Positions 6,524 to 7,846 of a stretch of 7,846 bases of DNA are shown here, in pieces (the first letter of the stretch is position 1; each line of letters begins with the position of its first letter). The DNA comes from Armatimonadota bacterium (GTDB lineage Bacteria > Cloacimonadota > Cloacimonadia > Cloacimonadales > TCS61). The translations under genes and the position numbers were made by a program. Location of the stretch: the NCBI GenBank assembly GCA_030612605.1, contig JAUWNO010000093.1:1-7846 (forward strand), in the 5' to 3' direction. Under the pieces are notes generated by a model, which had not been told where the DNA came from, ran no database searches, and was given only the letters and a program-made list of their open reading frames with translations.

Positions 6524-7567
6524 ATGGAAAACAAAGTATTGAATAATCCAGAATATATTGAGTTCGTAAAAGAAATAAAACAAAGAATTTACAAATCACA
6601 GTACGAAGCGATGAAATCTGTTAATAAAAAACTAATTGATTTATACTGGAATTTAGGAAAAATGATTATTGAAAAACAAGATCAATTTAGTTGGGGAAAA
6701 TCAATTGTTGAAAATCTATCAAATGAACTTCAAAAAGAGTTTGTGGGAATTAAGGGATTTTCTTCATACAACTTATGGCGAATGCGAAAATTTTATTCCT
6801 CCTACAAAGATTCTCTAAAACTTGCACCATTGGTGCGAGAAATCAGTTGGACAAAAAATGTGGTTATTTTTGAAAAATGCAAAGACGATCTTCGAAAAGA
6901 ATTCTATATTTTAATGACAAAGAAATTCGGTTGGACTAAGGATGTTCTAATTAATCAAATTGAGAACCAAAGTTATGAGAAGTATCTCTTGAATCAAACA
7001 AATTTTGATAAAACCCTACCTGATAAATATAAAAATCAATCAATCTTAGCTGTAAAGGATGAATACAATTTTGACTTTCTTGAATTAACAGAAAGACATT
7101 CCGAGAAAGAACTCGAAGAAACAATAATGAAAAATATTCGTAGTTTTCTTATCGAAATGGGTGGATACTTTTCTTATGTTGGTAATCAATACCGTTTACA
7201 AGTTGATGAAAAAGATTATTTCATCGACATCTTATTGTATCATCGCAAATTAAAAAGTTTTGTAGCAATTGAATTAAAGATAGGTGATTTCAAACCTGAA
7301 TATGCAGGTAAAATGCAATTTTATCTCGCAGCACTTGATAATAATGTTAAGTTAGAAAGCGAAAATCCATCAATTGGAATTATTATTTGCAAAACTAAAA
7401 AGAAAACAACTGTTGAATTTGCTCTTCAATATGTAAACACTCCAATTGGTGTTTCAACATATAAAATTACCGATAAACTACCTAAACAATACGAAAAACT
7501 TCTTCCATCAAAAGAAGAAATATCTAAAAATATTGAGAAACTTTTTAAGGGTCTCTATGAGAAATAA
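6524..7567 (+). CDS. DUF1016 / YhcG-family PD-(D/E)XK nuclease domain protein
   Basis: Encodes 347 residues, about the usual length for this family. The start is supported by GGAGG 4 bases upstream. The N-terminal half (~10-145) has DUF1016_N features: I-D-L-Y-W-N-L-G-K at 38-46, F-S-W-G-K-S, L-S-N-E-L-Q-K-E-F, then GFSSYNLWRMRKFY (78-91) and E-I-S-W-T. The C-terminal half (~170-325) is the YhcG_C nuclease. It has DYFIDILLYHRKLKSFVAIELK (in short: Asp235, then Glu250-Leu-Lys252), and M-Q-F-Y-L with Gln265. The full Asp...Glu-x-Lys catalytic set is kept, so it should be an active metal-dependent DNA nuclease. The family is widespread in accessory and defence-rich DNA, often beside restriction-modification genes; its exact role is poorly defined. 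Here it stands alone, with no methylase or specificity subunit in the window, between a secreted-protein gene and a probable group II intron. Confidence 0.93.
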   Translation: MENKVLNNPEYIEFVKEIKQRIYKSQYEAMKSVNKKLIDLYWNLGKMIIEKQDQFSWGKSIVENLSNELQKEFVGIKGFSSYNLWRMRKFYSSYKDSLKLAPLVREISWTKNVVIFEKCKDDLRKEFYILMTKKFGWTKDVLINQIENQSYEKYLLNQTNFDKTLPDKYKNQSILAVKDEYNFDFLELTERHSEKELEETIMKNIRSFLIEMGGYFSYVGNQYRLQVDEKDYFIDILLYHRKLKSFVAIELKIGDFKPEYAGKMQFYLAALDNNVKLESENPSIGIIICKTKKKTTVEFALQYVNTPIGVSTYKITDKLPKQYEKLLPSKEEISKNIEKLFKGLYEK

Positions 7568-7621
7568 TTCTTTAACTATTAAGCAGAGAATTGATTGAAA
7601 GATTCCCATAACACACAGCTC
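7568..7621 (+). other. Spacer after the nuclease gene, likely 5' exon flank of the intron
   Basis: This is a 54-base stretch without a reading frame of note or a terminator hairpin. If the group II intron call is right, its last bases form the 5' exon: CAGCTC (7616-7621) would be IBS1 and roughly 7609-7614 IBS2. The intron would then have inserted just downstream of the nuclease gene and would not disrupt it. Confidence 0.4.
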
Positions 7622-7846
7622 GTGCGACAAGAAGTTGCATAATTAATTGTGAATCAATGAGTAAACCATCATTGATTTCACCTGATTTTTCACAATCAGT
7701 AGCCTACCGGAATGTGCGTTGAGAGTAATTTCGGGGTGCAAAGCTTTCGGGACAACGATTGCTGTTGAGGATGAATCGTGAGATTAAACCGAATCTGTCA
7801 GCAGTAAGACGGACAGCAACAAGGCTTGGATAATATGGTTAACATA
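7622..7846 (+). mobile_element. Probable 5' end of a group II intron (domain I), running off the window
   Basis: From 7622 the sequence begins GTGCGACAAGAAG, matching the group II intron 5' consensus GUGYGAY. What follows is non-coding and dense with hairpins, as expected of ribozyme domain I. GTGAATCAATGA (7649-7660) pairs with 7669-7681 over 12 bp with one bulged base. CTGATT (7682-7687) pairs with AATCAG (7694-7699). ACGATT (7755-7760) pairs with AATCGT (7774-7779). CTGTC (7795-7799) pairs with GGACAG (7811-7816) over 5 bp. The stretch AGCCTACCGGAATGTGCG and the later CAGCAACAAGGCTTGG look familiar from group II domain I, but this is recall and was not aligned. The catalytic domain V and the reverse transcriptase/maturase gene, if present, would lie beyond the right edge. 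Confidence 0.6.

Overview
The window is AT-rich DNA, probably from an uncultured member of the Fibrobacteres-Chlorobi-Bacteroidetes (FCB) superphylum. Three predicted secreted proteins end in the same ~86-residue tail (N-P-F-N-P, then I/V-Y-N-x-K-G-Q, then V-S-S-G-I/V-Y and a final L-L-L/M-K). This is the type A sorting domain of the type IX secretion system (T9SS). The tail style, long modular exported proteins and many palindromic intergenic repeats best fit Cloacimonadota-like bacteria. That assignment is inference: no rRNA or core gene is present.

Layout, with all genes on the + strand. (1) 2-235: the 3' end of a sorting-domain protein. (2) 236-1086: 851 bases with no intact gene. It holds four unlike palindromic repeats (251-535), the in-frame C-terminal third of a XerC/D-like tyrosine recombinase (546-761), a dense inverted/direct repeat block just after it that resembles an integron-type or att-like recombination site (766-849), a tiny ORF stub, and the leader of the next gene. 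(3) 1087-3936: a 949-residue exported protein with an N-terminal nidogen-like beta domain and a sorting tail. (4) 4005-6374: a 789-residue exported right-handed beta-helix protein with a 'choice-of-anchor Q'-type end and a sorting tail. A palindromic repeat separates it from gene 3. (5) 6524-7567: a DUF1016/YhcG-family PD-(D/E)XK nuclease. (6) 7568-7846: a short spacer, then what looks like the 5' end of a group II intron starting at 7622 and running off the window.

The two complete secreted proteins and the partial one probably share an export route (Sec, then T9SS) to the cell surface or medium, but nothing shows that they act together. Around them is a mobile or degenerate layer: recombinase remnant, att-like palindromes, dispersed repeats, a nuclease family common in accessory DNA, and a probable retroelement. 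The most unusual points are the recombinase remnant next to its palindrome block, the possible group II intron boundary, and small repeats that sit in frame inside or beside the sorting domains. I see no convincing wholly new system.
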